A stretch of 64,000 bases of DNA, from positions 62,001 to 126,000 of the forward strand of contig NZ_RAIR01000007.1 in assembly GCF_003625485.1 (NCBI RefSeq). The letters are read 5' to 3'. Below the pieces are notes generated by a model, which was not told the origin of the DNA, ran no database searches, and was given only the letters and a program-made list of their open reading frames with translations. The stretch's first letter is position 1. Each line of letters begins with the position of its first letter. Origin of the DNA: Butyrivibrio sp. CB08. GTDB taxonomy: Bacteria > Bacillota > Clostridia > Lachnospirales > Lachnospiraceae. Position numbers and translations under genes: made by a program. This document shows positions 18,305 through 27,502 of this stretch, piece after piece.

Positions 18305-19334
18305 TCTTAATAAATCTCCAAATATAAGTTATGGCTCCATTTACTGTCATGGAAACCAGACTGTGAATAACGGACACCAAAAGAAGTGAAGGAACTACCG
18401 GATACAACCCATGAACATATTGCTCTATCACATTTCCAACGATAGGGTCCAGCAAATATATTCCAAAGGTAAGTGATCCTACTGCGATAATAGCTTTCTT
18501 AGTGCCGTCCTTTGCTTCATGCACAGTGAAAGTATACTTTACGATCAGGAACAGGCTTATGGCGATCAGGAAATCAAATCCATGAAATACATTGTCAAAG
18601 CCAGCTATCCAGGTCAGAAATCCTTCAAGAGCAATGGTTCCAAAGAAAAGCAGAGTCAGCAGTCTGATGCCCTTTCCCTTTAGAGCCTCAATATTTACTT
18701 TTTTATCTATTCCATATCCCACAAGGGGATAAAAAATACAATCCACTATAACCAGCGCCGGATTAAACTCCTCCGCAAGATACATGTTGCTGCCTGTGAT
18801 CAGGTTTGCAGCCATAAACAGCATTGGGAGTACACCAGTTATCACTATTCGAAGTGCTATTAGGTAGTTAATAAGCTTAATATCTATATTACTGGAAATA
18901 AATGATAAGAATGGAAGAATCAGCAGCAGTCCCAAATACGCATACAGATACCAGTATGAGCCTGCGCCATCAACATCTGCAGCAGCAAAGGTCCTGATAA
19001 ATCCAGGAAAATATAAACTTCCTGTGGTTACAATCTTAACTGCTATACTGAAAACCAGTAATATCAAAAAGAATCTCAAGGTCTTCTTTAGAACTGATCC
19101 TATCTGATGCTCCCTGCCCAGCAGGAGAGATCCTGAGATCAAAAAGAAAACAGGCACTCCTATCTTCACCACCATTGTAACTATGAGATGCAGTACCACT
19201 ATCAGAGACAATTCTCCCTTTTCATGGTCAAAACAAGCGATGTAGCCTGGAGTGTGATTGAGTACCACAAGAAAACAGGCAATTATCCTGAGCATATCTA
19301 TGTAGCAAAGTCTCTCTTTTTTTGTCCCGCTCAC
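18273..19334 (-). CDS. Acyltransferase 3 family membrane protein
   Basis: A 353-residue protein with about ten helices. The N-terminus reads LCYIDMLRIIACFLVVLNH, where the Arg and His are the conserved catalytic-region residues of acyltransferase family 3 (OafA, fucose O-acetylase). GVPVFFLISGSLLLGRE is the second hallmark. The GTG start at 19334 has AGGAG six bases upstream. Likely O-acetylates a sugar of the surface polymer; a second acylation route beside the MBOAT system. Confidence 0.88.
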   Translation of the reverse strand: MSGTKKERLCYIDMLRIIACFLVVLNHTPGYIACFDHEKGELSLIVVLHLIVTMVVKIGVPVFFLISGSLLLGREHQIGSVLKKTLRFFLILLVFSIAVKIVTTGSLYFPGFIRTFAAADVDGAGSYWYLYAYLGLLLILPFLSFISSNIDIKLINYLIALRIVITGVLPMLFMAANLITGSNMYLAEEFNPALVIVDCIFYPLVGYGIDKKVNIEALKGKGIRLLTLLFFGTIALEGFLTWIAGFDNVFHGFDFLIAISLFLIVKYTFTVHEAKDGTKKAIIAVGSLTFGIYLLDPIVGNVIEQYVHGLYPVVPSLLLVSVIHSLVSMTVNGAITYIWRFIKNAGIKAFKKQ

Positions 19335-19348
19335 TCTTTACTCCTTAA

Positions 19349-20521
19349 TCATTCATCCAAAAACTCATCCAGATCATAGACTGTGTTGATCTTGCCAGAC
19401 AGCACGCTGATAAAGGTAGGCCCCTTGCTGCTTACCACTATGGACGTTGGCCTTGAATCGTCAACTTCACTGCTCTTTAATATTGGTTTCATGGAAAAGA
19501 GCGAACTGTCATATGTATAGCTGTACTGTGGAAGCAGATACTTATCTGCCAGATGGCTCATGTACTCCCAGGCACTTTCCGGTCTTGCAGGGCACTCATT
19601 ACAGTTGCACAACTGCGAAGGCGAACACTTCTGCCCATTCTGGCAGCTAAAAGATGGCAGCTTATCATAGCTCGTCACATGGGGCGTAAAAGTAACCGAT
19701 GTCAGTGAATGAAAGCCAGTCTTGCCAAAGGGCATTATGGAAAAGAATGGTCCATCCATTACAGTAAAGCCATAGTCCCTGAGGTCATCTGAAGGCTTAC
19801 ACAAAATGATCTCGCAAAGCTCATACTTGATCTTGAAAGCTTCAAAACTGTCATCAGAATCGCCTTCTACCAGCCCCAGCACCTGATTACAGGACGCGTA
19901 GGTGGCATTTAGAACAAAGTCAGAAGCAGCGCACTTCTCAGCCTTGTCTTCAGACATTTCAGAATAGTAATATGCCTCATAAGCATCAGCGCTTTTCCTG
20001 ATCCTCTGCAGCCTCGCTCCGTATACAACAGTTACATTCTTCATGTCAGAAATCCTGTCCACAAAGAAGTCTCTAAGTATATGTGCATCATAGGTGTCTT
20101 CCTCGGTGAGGAACGCACCATCTACTGTTCCATCCTTGAAAAAAGAAGCCTGATGTTCCTGTCTGCAGTAGATCCCTGCAGCCCTGCAGAACTCCATAAA
20201 CTGCTCTCCGTTAGTCCAGGAAAACTGAGAGCTTGTGGCATAGATCTGCTTGAACTTATCTAAGATTGAAAAACCATAATCCTCATGAAATCTTCTGTAA
20301 TACCCGGCGGATTTCATAGCCGTAGATAGAGACCTTGGATAATGATATCCCATGTGGACTCTGGCCTGATTGATATATGTGGCCCTCTTAAATGGCGCAT
20401 CATCATATTCAAGGACCAGAACCTTATCTCCTCGCCTTCCGCAGTGCTCAGCGGCATAAAGGCCATAGAGCCCGGCTCCGATTATGATCCTGTCATATTT
20501 TTCTATAGCATTTCCTGTCAT
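19349..20521 (-). CDS. FAD-dependent oxidoreductase (DAO-like) with a Cys cluster
   Basis: A 390-residue flavoprotein. IIIGAGLYGLYAAEH near the N-terminus binds FAD; RVHMGYHYPRS follows the D-amino-acid-oxidase-like pattern. Residues 293, 299, 305, 307 and 310 are Cys in the pattern C-x5-C-x5-C-x-C-x2-C, which looks like a metal or cluster site inserted before the C-terminal FAD segment. The frame extends upstream, but ATG at 20521, one base after the aminotransferase stop, is the natural coupled start. Pairing with a PLP aminotransferase suggests work on an amino or keto sugar. Substrate unknown. Confidence 0.78.
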   Translation of the reverse strand: MTGNAIEKYDRIIIGAGLYGLYAAEHCGRRGDKVLVLEYDDAPFKRATYINQARVHMGYHYPRSLSTAMKSAGYYRRFHEDYGFSILDKFKQIYATSSQFSWTNGEQFMEFCRAAGIYCRQEHQASFFKDGTVDGAFLTEEDTYDAHILRDFFVDRISDMKNVTVVYGARLQRIRKSADAYEAYYYSEMSEDKAEKCAASDFVLNATYASCNQVLGLVEGDSDDSFEAFKIKYELCEIILCKPSDDLRDYGFTVMDGPFFSIMPFGKTGFHSLTSVTFTPHVTSYDKLPSFSCQNGQKCSPSQLCNCNECPARPESAWEYMSHLADKYLLPQYSYTYDSSLFSMKPILKSSEVDDSRPTSIVVSSKGPTFISVLSGKINTVYDLDEFLDE

Positions 20522-20522
20522 A

Positions 20523-21617
20523 TCAGTACCTGTTGCAGAGGTCAATAACAAGTGAAACCTCTTCGTCAGTCATCTCAGGGAAAAGAGGAAGGGTTGCACA
20601 GTGCTCTGCAAGCCTCTCAGCGTTTGGACAGTCACCTTTCTTGTAGCCAAGGTCAGCATAGGCCTGCTGCAGGTGGCAAGGCACAGGATAATGCCTGTTG
20701 CACTCTACATCATGCTCAGCCATGTACTTAAGGAAGTCCTCAGGATCCGGAACCTGAACCTCAAACAGATGGAATACCGGTTTGGTGTTCTCAGGATGAG
20801 CCTGAAGAACGAACTTGTCGTTCTTTATCTCAGACATATATCTCTTACCAATCCTTGTACGGGCCTCGGTCCACTTATCAAGATACTTAAGGCTCACGGA
20901 GAGAACTGCTCCCTGGATTCCTTCAAGTCTCATGTTGTATCCGATTCTCTCGTGATAGTACCTTACGCGGCATCCCTGATTTTTAAGAACATTGATGGTA
21001 TCAATATACTCCTCGTTGTCAGATGTGCAGGCGCCGCCTTCTCCAAAGGCATAGAGGTTCTTGCCTGGGTAAAAAGAAAAGCATCCGATATCGCCAAGCC
21101 CCCCAACACGCTTACCTTCAAACTTAGCGCCGTGGGCCTGAGCGCAGTCCTCAACCACAAAAAGCCTGTGTTTATCAGCAATCTCTTTTACTGCCTTAAA
21201 ATCAAAGGGCTGGCCATAGAGGTGAACTCCAATGATCCCCTTTGTTTTATCTGTGATCTTCTCTTCAATCCTTGATGGGTCAATCTCCCAGGTGTCAGCT
21301 GTACAGTCCACAAAAACCGGTGTTGCTCCGGCGTGAGTAACTCCCCAAGCGGTTGCAATATATGTGTTGGCAGGAACGATAACTTCGTCCCCAGGGCCAA
21401 CTCCAAGAGCAATCATAGCTGCCTGAAGAGCTGTGGTTCCGTTGTTTACACCAGTGCAGCACTTAACGCCGCAGTAGTCTGCAAACTCCTTATCAAATTC
21501 ATCCGCAAATCTTCCGCCTGAAAAAGCTGTCTCCTCACAGACCTTCTCAATAGCTGCCATATATTCAGCTTTATGCTTCTGGTAATCTCTTGTAAGATCA
21601 ATTCTTTTAAGCTTCAT
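20523..21617 (-). CDS. DegT/DnrJ/EryC1-type sugar aminotransferase
   Basis: A 364-residue PLP enzyme that converts a nucleotide keto-sugar into an amino-sugar. Conserved blocks are NNGTTALQAAMIALGVG, VEDCAQAHGA (PLP ring contact), and SFYPGKNLYAFGEGG with the Schiff-base Lys near 186. MRLEGIQGAVLSVSLKYLD near 240 is also typical. The length matches the family. It overlaps the preceding GT2 gene by four bases. Best relatives are 3-amino or 4-amino dideoxy-sugar enzymes, but position specificity cannot be read from the sequence by eye. Confidence 0.92.
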   Translation of the reverse strand: MKLKRIDLTRDYQKHKAEYMAAIEKVCEETAFSGGRFADEFDKEFADYCGVKCCTGVNNGTTALQAAMIALGVGPGDEVIVPANTYIATAWGVTHAGATPVFVDCTADTWEIDPSRIEEKITDKTKGIIGVHLYGQPFDFKAVKEIADKHRLFVVEDCAQAHGAKFEGKRVGGLGDIGCFSFYPGKNLYAFGEGGACTSDNEEYIDTINVLKNQGCRVRYYHERIGYNMRLEGIQGAVLSVSLKYLDKWTEARTRIGKRYMSEIKNDKFVLQAHPENTKPVFHLFEVQVPDPEDFLKYMAEHDVECNRHYPVPCHLQQAYADLGYKKGDCPNAERLAEHCATLPLFPEMTDEEVSLVIDLCNRY

Positions 21618-22387
21618 CTGTTATTGCTCCGATCTTCTCTGGCAAACTCTTTCCTGAGCCTGTTTATGTTCCTTAAGTAGTTCTTAACAGTCTTAGGGAT
21701 ATTGACTGTAGTGTCGTAGTCCTCAGTCCACTTAATTGGCATGTCATAAATCTTCATGCCATCCCTTTCTGCCCGAAGCAGAAACTCTATCATGTAAAAC
21801 CATCCATTATCGTTGCTACACTCAGATACGAGCCTTAAAGCTTCAGGTCTTCTGACAAATGTAAATCCGCAGATGGCGTCAGTGCTCTTCATCTTAAATA
21901 CTGACTTAAGGAGTATCAAAAGCCCCTTGGATGTTACTTTTCTGTACCATTTCCTGCCTGTGACGTCAGACTCTCGGGCAAATCTTGAGGCGTTCACATA
22001 GACAATGTCTTTCTGATCCTCAAAGGTGGTGAGCATGGTCTTAAGGTAATCAATATCTGTTGAAAGATCGATATCCATATATCCCACGATATCGGAAGAT
22101 GTGGCCTCTACGCCTGCTCTGAAGGCGATACCCACACCTCTCTCCTCAAGTCTTATGAACCTGACCTTAAGATACTCTTCGTCGAGGGTTGCAAACTCTT
22201 CTACAAGGGTCCTTGCTATATCCGGCGTATCATCGTCAGAACCATTATCCACAATCGTAAGAGAGAAGGCAGCTCGTCCGCCAAAAAACTCTTTGTTCTC
22301 TAAAATATAATCTGTTGTTCTCCTGATCCCGCGTTCCAACCTTAAATGCTCATTGAGCACCGGAAACAGTATATCTATCGTTGTCAT
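21614..22387 (-). CDS. GT2 glycosyltransferase (DPM-like)
   Basis: A 257-residue GT-A enzyme without membrane helices. DILFPVLNEHLRLERGI, VDNGSDDDTPDIA and the DIDLSTDIDYL donor motif follow the dolichol-phosphate-mannose-synthase pattern, and RKWYRKVTSKG matches the RRxxSR-like region. The C-terminus is basic (MPIKWTEDYDTTVNIPKTVK). Probably makes a polyprenyl-phosphate sugar. ATG at 22387 is five bases downstream of the next GT2 gene's stop. Confidence 0.87.
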   Translation of the reverse strand: MTTIDILFPVLNEHLRLERGIRRTTDYILENKEFFGGRAAFSLTIVDNGSDDDTPDIARTLVEEFATLDEEYLKVRFIRLEERGVGIAFRAGVEATSSDIVGYMDIDLSTDIDYLKTMLTTFEDQKDIVYVNASRFARESDVTGRKWYRKVTSKGLLILLKSVFKMKSTDAICGFTFVRRPEALRLVSECSNDNGWFYMIEFLLRAERDGMKIYDMPIKWTEDYDTTVNIPKTVKNYLRNINRLRKEFAREDRSNNR

Positions 22388-22392
22388 CTGAC

Positions 22393-23331
22393 TTAATTCC
22401 CCGCTATCTTCTCAATATCCTCTATGAGGTATCTCTGCTGCTTGAACACAAGGTTAACCAATACTGACAGGTACTTAAGTATTATGGTCAAAAGAGAAAA
22501 TACCCCAACGAAAGCCATGGACAGGAATCCCATTATTGAAACCCACCCAGACTCCAGCTGCTCATCCATGAGATACGAATGGATCACATAGATCACCACG
22601 ATAATAGCTACAGCAAAGAACAATACACTTATGGTCAGAGATATCTTTTCCATGACGTTGGTGAAATAGATAAAGCTGTCTATTGCAAGCTCAGATCTCT
22701 GCTTCTTAACTGAATGCAGGCTTCCTCCACCAAGTGTGCTGCTGTAGGTGATACCAGACACCTTAAGGCCGCTGTTCATGTATACAGCCTTGCGGTATGG
22801 GATATAAACTCCCATAGCCTTAACCCTGTTTACAGCTCTCCTTGAAAGGAGCCTAAAGGTCTCGTTGCCAATGGGGTTCTGAGTCCTGCTAAATCTGTTG
22901 TAAATTCCATAAAAGATCTTTGAAGAGAGCTTGATGCCTGTATTGGAGGAAACAGATATTACATCTGCTCCCTTAAGGCACTCTTCAAAAGCCTGTTCGA
23001 TAACACTGCCATCATAGTCAACCAGCATATCGTCAAACTCAAAGACAAAATCTCCGATAGCCATGTCCCTTCCGGCATTCATGGAAGGCTCCAGTCCCTG
23101 CCTTGTGGCAAGTCTTGCAATACTTACCATGTATTTCTTTTGGTTCTCTTTAAGGTAATGCCTGGCTGTTTCAAGAGAATTATCTGTGGAAGCATCATTG
23201 ACCAGGATGAGCTCGCATTTGTCAAAGAGCTCTTCACACTTACCCATAACTGTCTCAATGAAGCTCTCGATATTCTTTTCCTGATTGCACATATATGCAA
23301 CTACTGACACAAATTTCTTGTACTTTGCCAT
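22393..23331 (-). CDS. GT2 glycosyltransferase with C-terminal membrane helices
   Basis: A 312-residue enzyme: GT-A domain (VNDASTDNSLETARHYL, then FEFDDMLVDYD in place of the usual DxD) and two helices at about residues 225-290. GRDMAIGDFVFEFDD is the donor-binding region. The ATG at 23331 is preferred, although a TTG nine bases upstream is also possible. Membrane-bound GT2 proteins of this layout commonly load sugars onto undecaprenyl phosphate (GtrB/ArnC type). It stands beside two GT-C-like genes that could use the product. Confidence 0.82.
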   Translation of the reverse strand: MAKYKKFVSVVAYMCNQEKNIESFIETVMGKCEELFDKCELILVNDASTDNSLETARHYLKENQKKYMVSIARLATRQGLEPSMNAGRDMAIGDFVFEFDDMLVDYDGSVIEQAFEECLKGADVISVSSNTGIKLSSKIFYGIYNRFSRTQNPIGNETFRLLSRRAVNRVKAMGVYIPYRKAVYMNSGLKVSGITYSSTLGGGSLHSVKKQRSELAIDSFIYFTNVMEKISLTISVLFFAVAIIVVIYVIHSYLMDEQLESGWVSIMGFLSMAFVGVFSLLTIILKYLSVLVNLVFKQQRYLIEDIEKIAGN

Positions 23332-23349
23332 CAGGTGCAAATTTCCTTT

Positions 23350-24885
23350 CTATTTTGCCTTTCCAAAAGGAATGGCACTTAGTATAACCTTGATCCCATA
23401 TGCTGCATAAGGAATCCAGTATATGTAATATCTCATGGTATAGCGGGATGAACCCTCCCAGAATTCATGGAACATTATTCCGCCAAATATCAGAATAAGC
23501 ACCAGCATCTCCTGCCAGGAAACATCCCGTCCCCTGAGGATTCCAAAGAGATATACTGCCACTCCAATATAGCAGACTGGCATAAACACATTCATGATCC
23601 ATATGAGCAGAGGGCACCCTTTATCAGAGCCAAAAACCAGGTACTCTCTTAAGGGAGATGTTATATCAACATGCCTGCTTACAAGATCCAGATCATGGGT
23701 GGAAATACATACTGAGTCCGCCCATTGGGTAGTAAACTTTCTTACAAAAAACTTGGCCCCATGAAGAGGTCTGTCAACAAACGTCTTTAAAGTCTCCTGT
23801 ATGTTCTTTTTTGCAGCTATTGCTGTAGCCTCAGTATCGTATCCATTTTCTGAAAACACATCATAGTTGTATCTGTTATACCAGCCGTCTTCCAGTTCGC
23901 TCTCCTGAAGCCCCATAGCAATATGCGACCAGGATGGTGATCCATCCGGAATGGCAGAAAGACCAGTCAGATTACAGTAATATGCATTAACGGCATTTTT
24001 TGAACCAAAAGTCAGCACCAGAAACAACGCAGCCAATACCAGTCTGCTAAACAAGCGTCTCCAGTCAAAGCGGTTTATTACGCTTCCAAGGAGAGCCATA
24101 ACAAGTGCGATCAGCGCTATCTCACAGTTTGGCTTTATCAGAATGGCTACTGTTATACTTACTGCAGAGACAATGGCATATCTTGCCTTGTCACGCTTCA
24201 CATACAGTATCATCATGTAAAGAGCCAGGGTCTGAGGCGCCATACTGATGATATCGCCATAAATATATGTAACGAAGTTGTAAAAAAACAATGCCCCGCA
24301 GGATATAACTGCCATGATCCCACAAACAACCTTATCTTCAAACAACTCCCAGGTTATCTGATACAGAAGGTATATGGTTATTATGATCGATATCAGCTGA
24401 ACAATATCCCATGCAAAATAATTGCTCTCACCAAACAGGAAGTGCATTATCTGTCCAAATCCAACATACCCAAGCTGGAAAGGCCAGGTAAAAAGGTATC
24501 CGCCGGCTTCAGTCAAAGATGAATAGTCTCCAGCCATAAACTGATTGATAACGTCATCCAGCATCTTTGAATCATTGACAGCCTGCGGAACAATAACAAT
24601 TATCAGCATAAGACAGTAAGCTGCAATTATACCCAAAGCTATGGCAATCAGCATTTTGCTCCGTTCAAAAATGCGATTCTTAAAAAACAACCAAAGAAGG
24701 CAAAACACCGCCAATACCAAAATGAATAGTAATGGAATGTTTTCTTTTCCATACTTGGGCCAGTCATTCTCACAGTGCATGTCATAGTAAATCGTCGTCA
24801 CACTGCTGACCGCCAGCACAACCAGCGAAGCAATGAACAGGCATAGCACAATTATGTAATTAAATATGTCTCTTGCCTTATTCAC
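23350..24885 (-). CDS. GT-C-like polytopic membrane protein
   Basis: A 511-residue protein with about eleven hydrophobic segments and a soluble outer loop at roughly residues 320-400 containing HIAMGLQESELEDGWYN. That loop recalls the MGFNDSEAGTFN loop of the 508-residue protein at 12996, so the two are probably distant paralogues. The first outer loop has YYDMHCENDWPKYG. The GTG start at 24885 has AGGAG five bases upstream and overlaps the next gene by eight bases. Likely glycosyl transfer outside the cell. Confidence 0.7.
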   Translation of the reverse strand: MNKARDIFNYIIVLCLFIASLVVLAVSSVTTIYYDMHCENDWPKYGKENIPLLFILVLAVFCLLWLFFKNRIFERSKMLIAIALGIIAAYCLMLIIVIVPQAVNDSKMLDDVINQFMAGDYSSLTEAGGYLFTWPFQLGYVGFGQIMHFLFGESNYFAWDIVQLISIIITIYLLYQITWELFEDKVVCGIMAVISCGALFFYNFVTYIYGDIISMAPQTLALYMMILYVKRDKARYAIVSAVSITVAILIKPNCEIALIALVMALLGSVINRFDWRRLFSRLVLAALFLVLTFGSKNAVNAYYCNLTGLSAIPDGSPSWSHIAMGLQESELEDGWYNRYNYDVFSENGYDTEATAIAAKKNIQETLKTFVDRPLHGAKFFVRKFTTQWADSVCISTHDLDLVSRHVDITSPLREYLVFGSDKGCPLLIWIMNVFMPVCYIGVAVYLFGILRGRDVSWQEMLVLILIFGGIMFHEFWEGSSRYTMRYYIYWIPYAAYGIKVILSAIPFGKAK

Positions 24886-26413
24886 CCTTGCTCCTGTTTA
24901 TCATAACCACAGTGTCCTTATTGTAATAAGTTGCTGTCGCAGTATTAACCCACTCATCCTTATTGGTTGTGACATCCCAATAGAATAGCATCTCTGGATG
25001 TACAGAATACTCCATAAGTTCTGCATCCCTGATACTGTCATCCCGCAGAATACCAAGACGTTCTGTGTTCTCTTGTTTATAAGTCGCTGCGGTGCCATCT
25101 AACAGGGCAAAAAGAGCTGACGTGCCGCTATAATAGTCATGCTCTGGAATCACGTTAAGAGCTGATCCAAAGATAAGAAATCCGAGGCATACAGCGATGA
25201 CAAAAGATGCCCTTACAGAAAGTGTTGCATCATCAGATGCTCTTTCTGTTAATTGTTGTCTTGCCCATACAGTCAGATAAAACAGCGTAAGTACAGCCAT
25301 AACAACAAATTCCATCCAGCCAAGAGCCTTAAGCCTTCCGGCGCCTATATTTCCTACTGCAAAAAATGGTGGTGTCATATTGGATGAAACAAGCAGAAAT
25401 GAAAAGAGTACAAACATAAAAGGATGCTCAAATCTCGCCTTAAGTCCACCAGCCATTGTCCAAAAAACAGGCACTAATAGTATAAGTGCTACCCACAGTT
25501 CCCATCTGGACATATCAGTGATCATCATGTCGAAGGTTGAGTAAAGCGACAACAGAACTGATTTCACAGCACTGATATGTTCTGTTTCTGCGCCTCTTAC
25601 CAGGTTTCCTGGTGTAAAACAGGAACATGCAAAGCCAATCAGATTAGCCACCGCAGGAATCCAAATATTCTTCCAGGAGGTCTCCTGTTTAAACACACCT
25701 CTTTTTACCATGAAGCATATAAACAGAATCAGCACTGAAATAATAGCAAGTTCAAGCGCAGTAAGATAATTGGCTCCTCCCATCCAGAATCCCCAGAAGG
25801 TTGCCCAGATAAGCTTCCTCTTCCTGGTCCTGGCATCCTCATCATATACAGCCCTCATAAGGAGTCCCAACCAGAAGAATCCCATACCAAAAGTAAATGT
25901 ATAGTTTATTGCACCACTATACCAATAAAAGGCCTCAACTCTAAGGCCTTCCCTTGGAAGACTCTGAACCATAAGTATCAGAGTGATCATGGCTACTATG
26001 TGAGTAAGATCCTTGTCCAACTTCCAGACCCTGACAAAAAGCGCATCAAAGAAATACAAAACACCAAATGTCAGCATTCCAAGCATAATAAACGGAGTTA
26101 AGAAATAAAGGCTCTCACTAAAGGCGCTTGGACAAACATTAGTCAGGATTATCGAGAAAAAATATCCCTCATACTGTGAATACACTAGCCACGCCTTCTG
26201 AAGGGATGCAACCACTGCACTAAATACGCTCCCTGTTTCTACAAAAGCCTGATGAGTCTGAAGTGCCATGGAAAAATCATCTGCTGATGGGAAGTCAAAG
26301 AAACCCAGAATCAGCATCGGAACTAACATCAGTACGTACACTGCGGTTAACAGTATGCTCAGATGCCTCTTATTAAACTGATATTTCCATTTTGGTAATT
26401 CGTAACTAAACAT
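24878..26413 (-). CDS. Polytopic membrane protein, DUF6056-like
   Basis: A 511-residue protein with about twelve hydrophobic segments. FFDFPSADDFSMALQTH follows the first helix and supplies the acidic outer-loop motif. YWYSGAINYTFTFGMGFFW in the middle is a pattern I associate with DUF6056 proteins, which often stand in polysaccharide loci, from memory. A short outside tail ends the protein. Starts at ATG 26413, 18 bases after the epimerase stop. A GT-C-like role is inferred. Confidence 0.68.
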   Translation of the reverse strand: MFSYELPKWKYQFNKRHLSILLTAVYVLMLVPMLILGFFDFPSADDFSMALQTHQAFVETGSVFSAVVASLQKAWLVYSQYEGYFFSIILTNVCPSAFSESLYFLTPFIMLGMLTFGVLYFFDALFVRVWKLDKDLTHIVAMITLILMVQSLPREGLRVEAFYWYSGAINYTFTFGMGFFWLGLLMRAVYDEDARTRKRKLIWATFWGFWMGGANYLTALELAIISVLILFICFMVKRGVFKQETSWKNIWIPAVANLIGFACSCFTPGNLVRGAETEHISAVKSVLLSLYSTFDMMITDMSRWELWVALILLVPVFWTMAGGLKARFEHPFMFVLFSFLLVSSNMTPPFFAVGNIGAGRLKALGWMEFVVMAVLTLFYLTVWARQQLTERASDDATLSVRASFVIAVCLGFLIFGSALNVIPEHDYYSGTSALFALLDGTAATYKQENTERLGILRDDSIRDAELMEYSVHPEMLFYWDVTTNKDEWVNTATATYYNKDTVVMINRSKGE

Positions 26414-26431
26414 CTAAAACAATTTCTCCAA

Positions 26432-27499
26432 TCAAATCCTGTAATACTCTTTATACCATCTTGCAAAAGCCCTGAGTCCTTCACGAAGAGAAGTTGAAGG
26501 CTTGAAACCAAAGTCCTCTTCCAGTGCAGTTACATCTGCGTAAGTTATTTCCACATCACCAGGTTGCATAGGAACAAGCTCCTTATGGCCCTCAAAGTCA
26601 TAATCCTCCGGAAGTACCTCTGCTTCAACCAATTCCTGCTGTAGGATATCAACAAAGTCAAGAAGATTAACAGGGTCATTATTGCCAATATTATAAACCT
26701 TATATCTGGCACCAGTCTCATTCTCAGCAGGTGCAACCTGCATAACACTGATAATGCCCTTTACAATATCATCAACAAAGGTAAAATCTCTCTTGCAATT
26801 ACCATAGTTGAATATCCTGATAGTCTCACCCTTGATCAGTTTATTGGTGAAGCCAAAATACGCCATATCAGGGCGTCCTGCAGGTCCATATACAGTAAAG
26901 AATCTAAGTCCTGTGGAAGGGATTCCATAGAGCTTGGAATAAGCATGAGCTAAAAGTTCATTGGACTTTTTGGTGGCAGCATAAAGAGATACAGGATTAT
27001 CCACCTGATCCTCTACGCTGTATGGAATCTTCTTGTTATTTCCATAGACACTTGAGCTGGATGCATAAACAAGATGCTGCACTCCATCGCTATTATCATA
27101 TGAATGCCTGCAGGCTTCTAAAATGTTGTAGAAGCCTATCATGTTGGATTCCATATATGCATCAGGGTTCTCTATAGAATACCTGACTCCCGCCTGGGCA
27201 GCAAGATTAACCACGACCTCAGGTTTAAACTCATCAAATACCCTGTCTACTATATCCCTGTCAGCAATACTGCCCCTGACAAGTTCAAACTGTGCGTCTA
27301 CCTGTGCCGCCTCTGCTATCCTGTCCAGTCTGTATTCCTTGATACCAACGTCATAATAATTGTTGACGTTATCGATGCCAAGCACCTTGCACCCAGGAAA
27401 TCTCTGCATGAGTTCCATCACAAGGTTGGCGCCGATAAAGCCTGCCGCACCTGTTACCAGTATTCTCTTTGTTGATAGATCAATATTCTTATCCAGCAT
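26432..27499 (-). CDS. NAD-dependent sugar epimerase, UDP-glucuronate 4-epimerase-like
   Basis: A 355-residue short-chain dehydrogenase/reductase. VTGAAGFIGANL binds NAD; YASSSSVYGNNKK and SLYAATKKSNELLAHAYS carry the Ser and the Tyr-x3-Lys catalytic residues. LRFFTVYGPAGRPDMAYFGF is characteristic of the UDP-GlcA 4-epimerase (CapI/LpsL) branch. It would supply UDP-galacturonate for the polymer. The four-base gap to the initiating transferase gene places it in the core of the operon. Confidence 0.88.
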   Translation of the reverse strand: MLDKNIDLSTKRILVTGAAGFIGANLVMELMQRFPGCKVLGIDNVNNYYDVGIKEYRLDRIAEAAQVDAQFELVRGSIADRDIVDRVFDEFKPEVVVNLAAQAGVRYSIENPDAYMESNMIGFYNILEACRHSYDNSDGVQHLVYASSSSVYGNNKKIPYSVEDQVDNPVSLYAATKKSNELLAHAYSKLYGIPSTGLRFFTVYGPAGRPDMAYFGFTNKLIKGETIRIFNYGNCKRDFTFVDDIVKGIISVMQVAPAENETGARYKVYNIGNNDPVNLLDFVDILQQELVEAEVLPEDYDFEGHKELVPMQPGDVEITYADVTALEEDFGFKPSTSLREGLRAFARWYKEYYRI

Positions 27500-27502
27500 G
27501 TA

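Noticed and set aside
20601..21275. A 224-codon plus-strand open frame opposite the aminotransferase
   Set aside because: The minus strand carries an unambiguous DegT-type aminotransferase; the plus frame is a codon-bias shadow.
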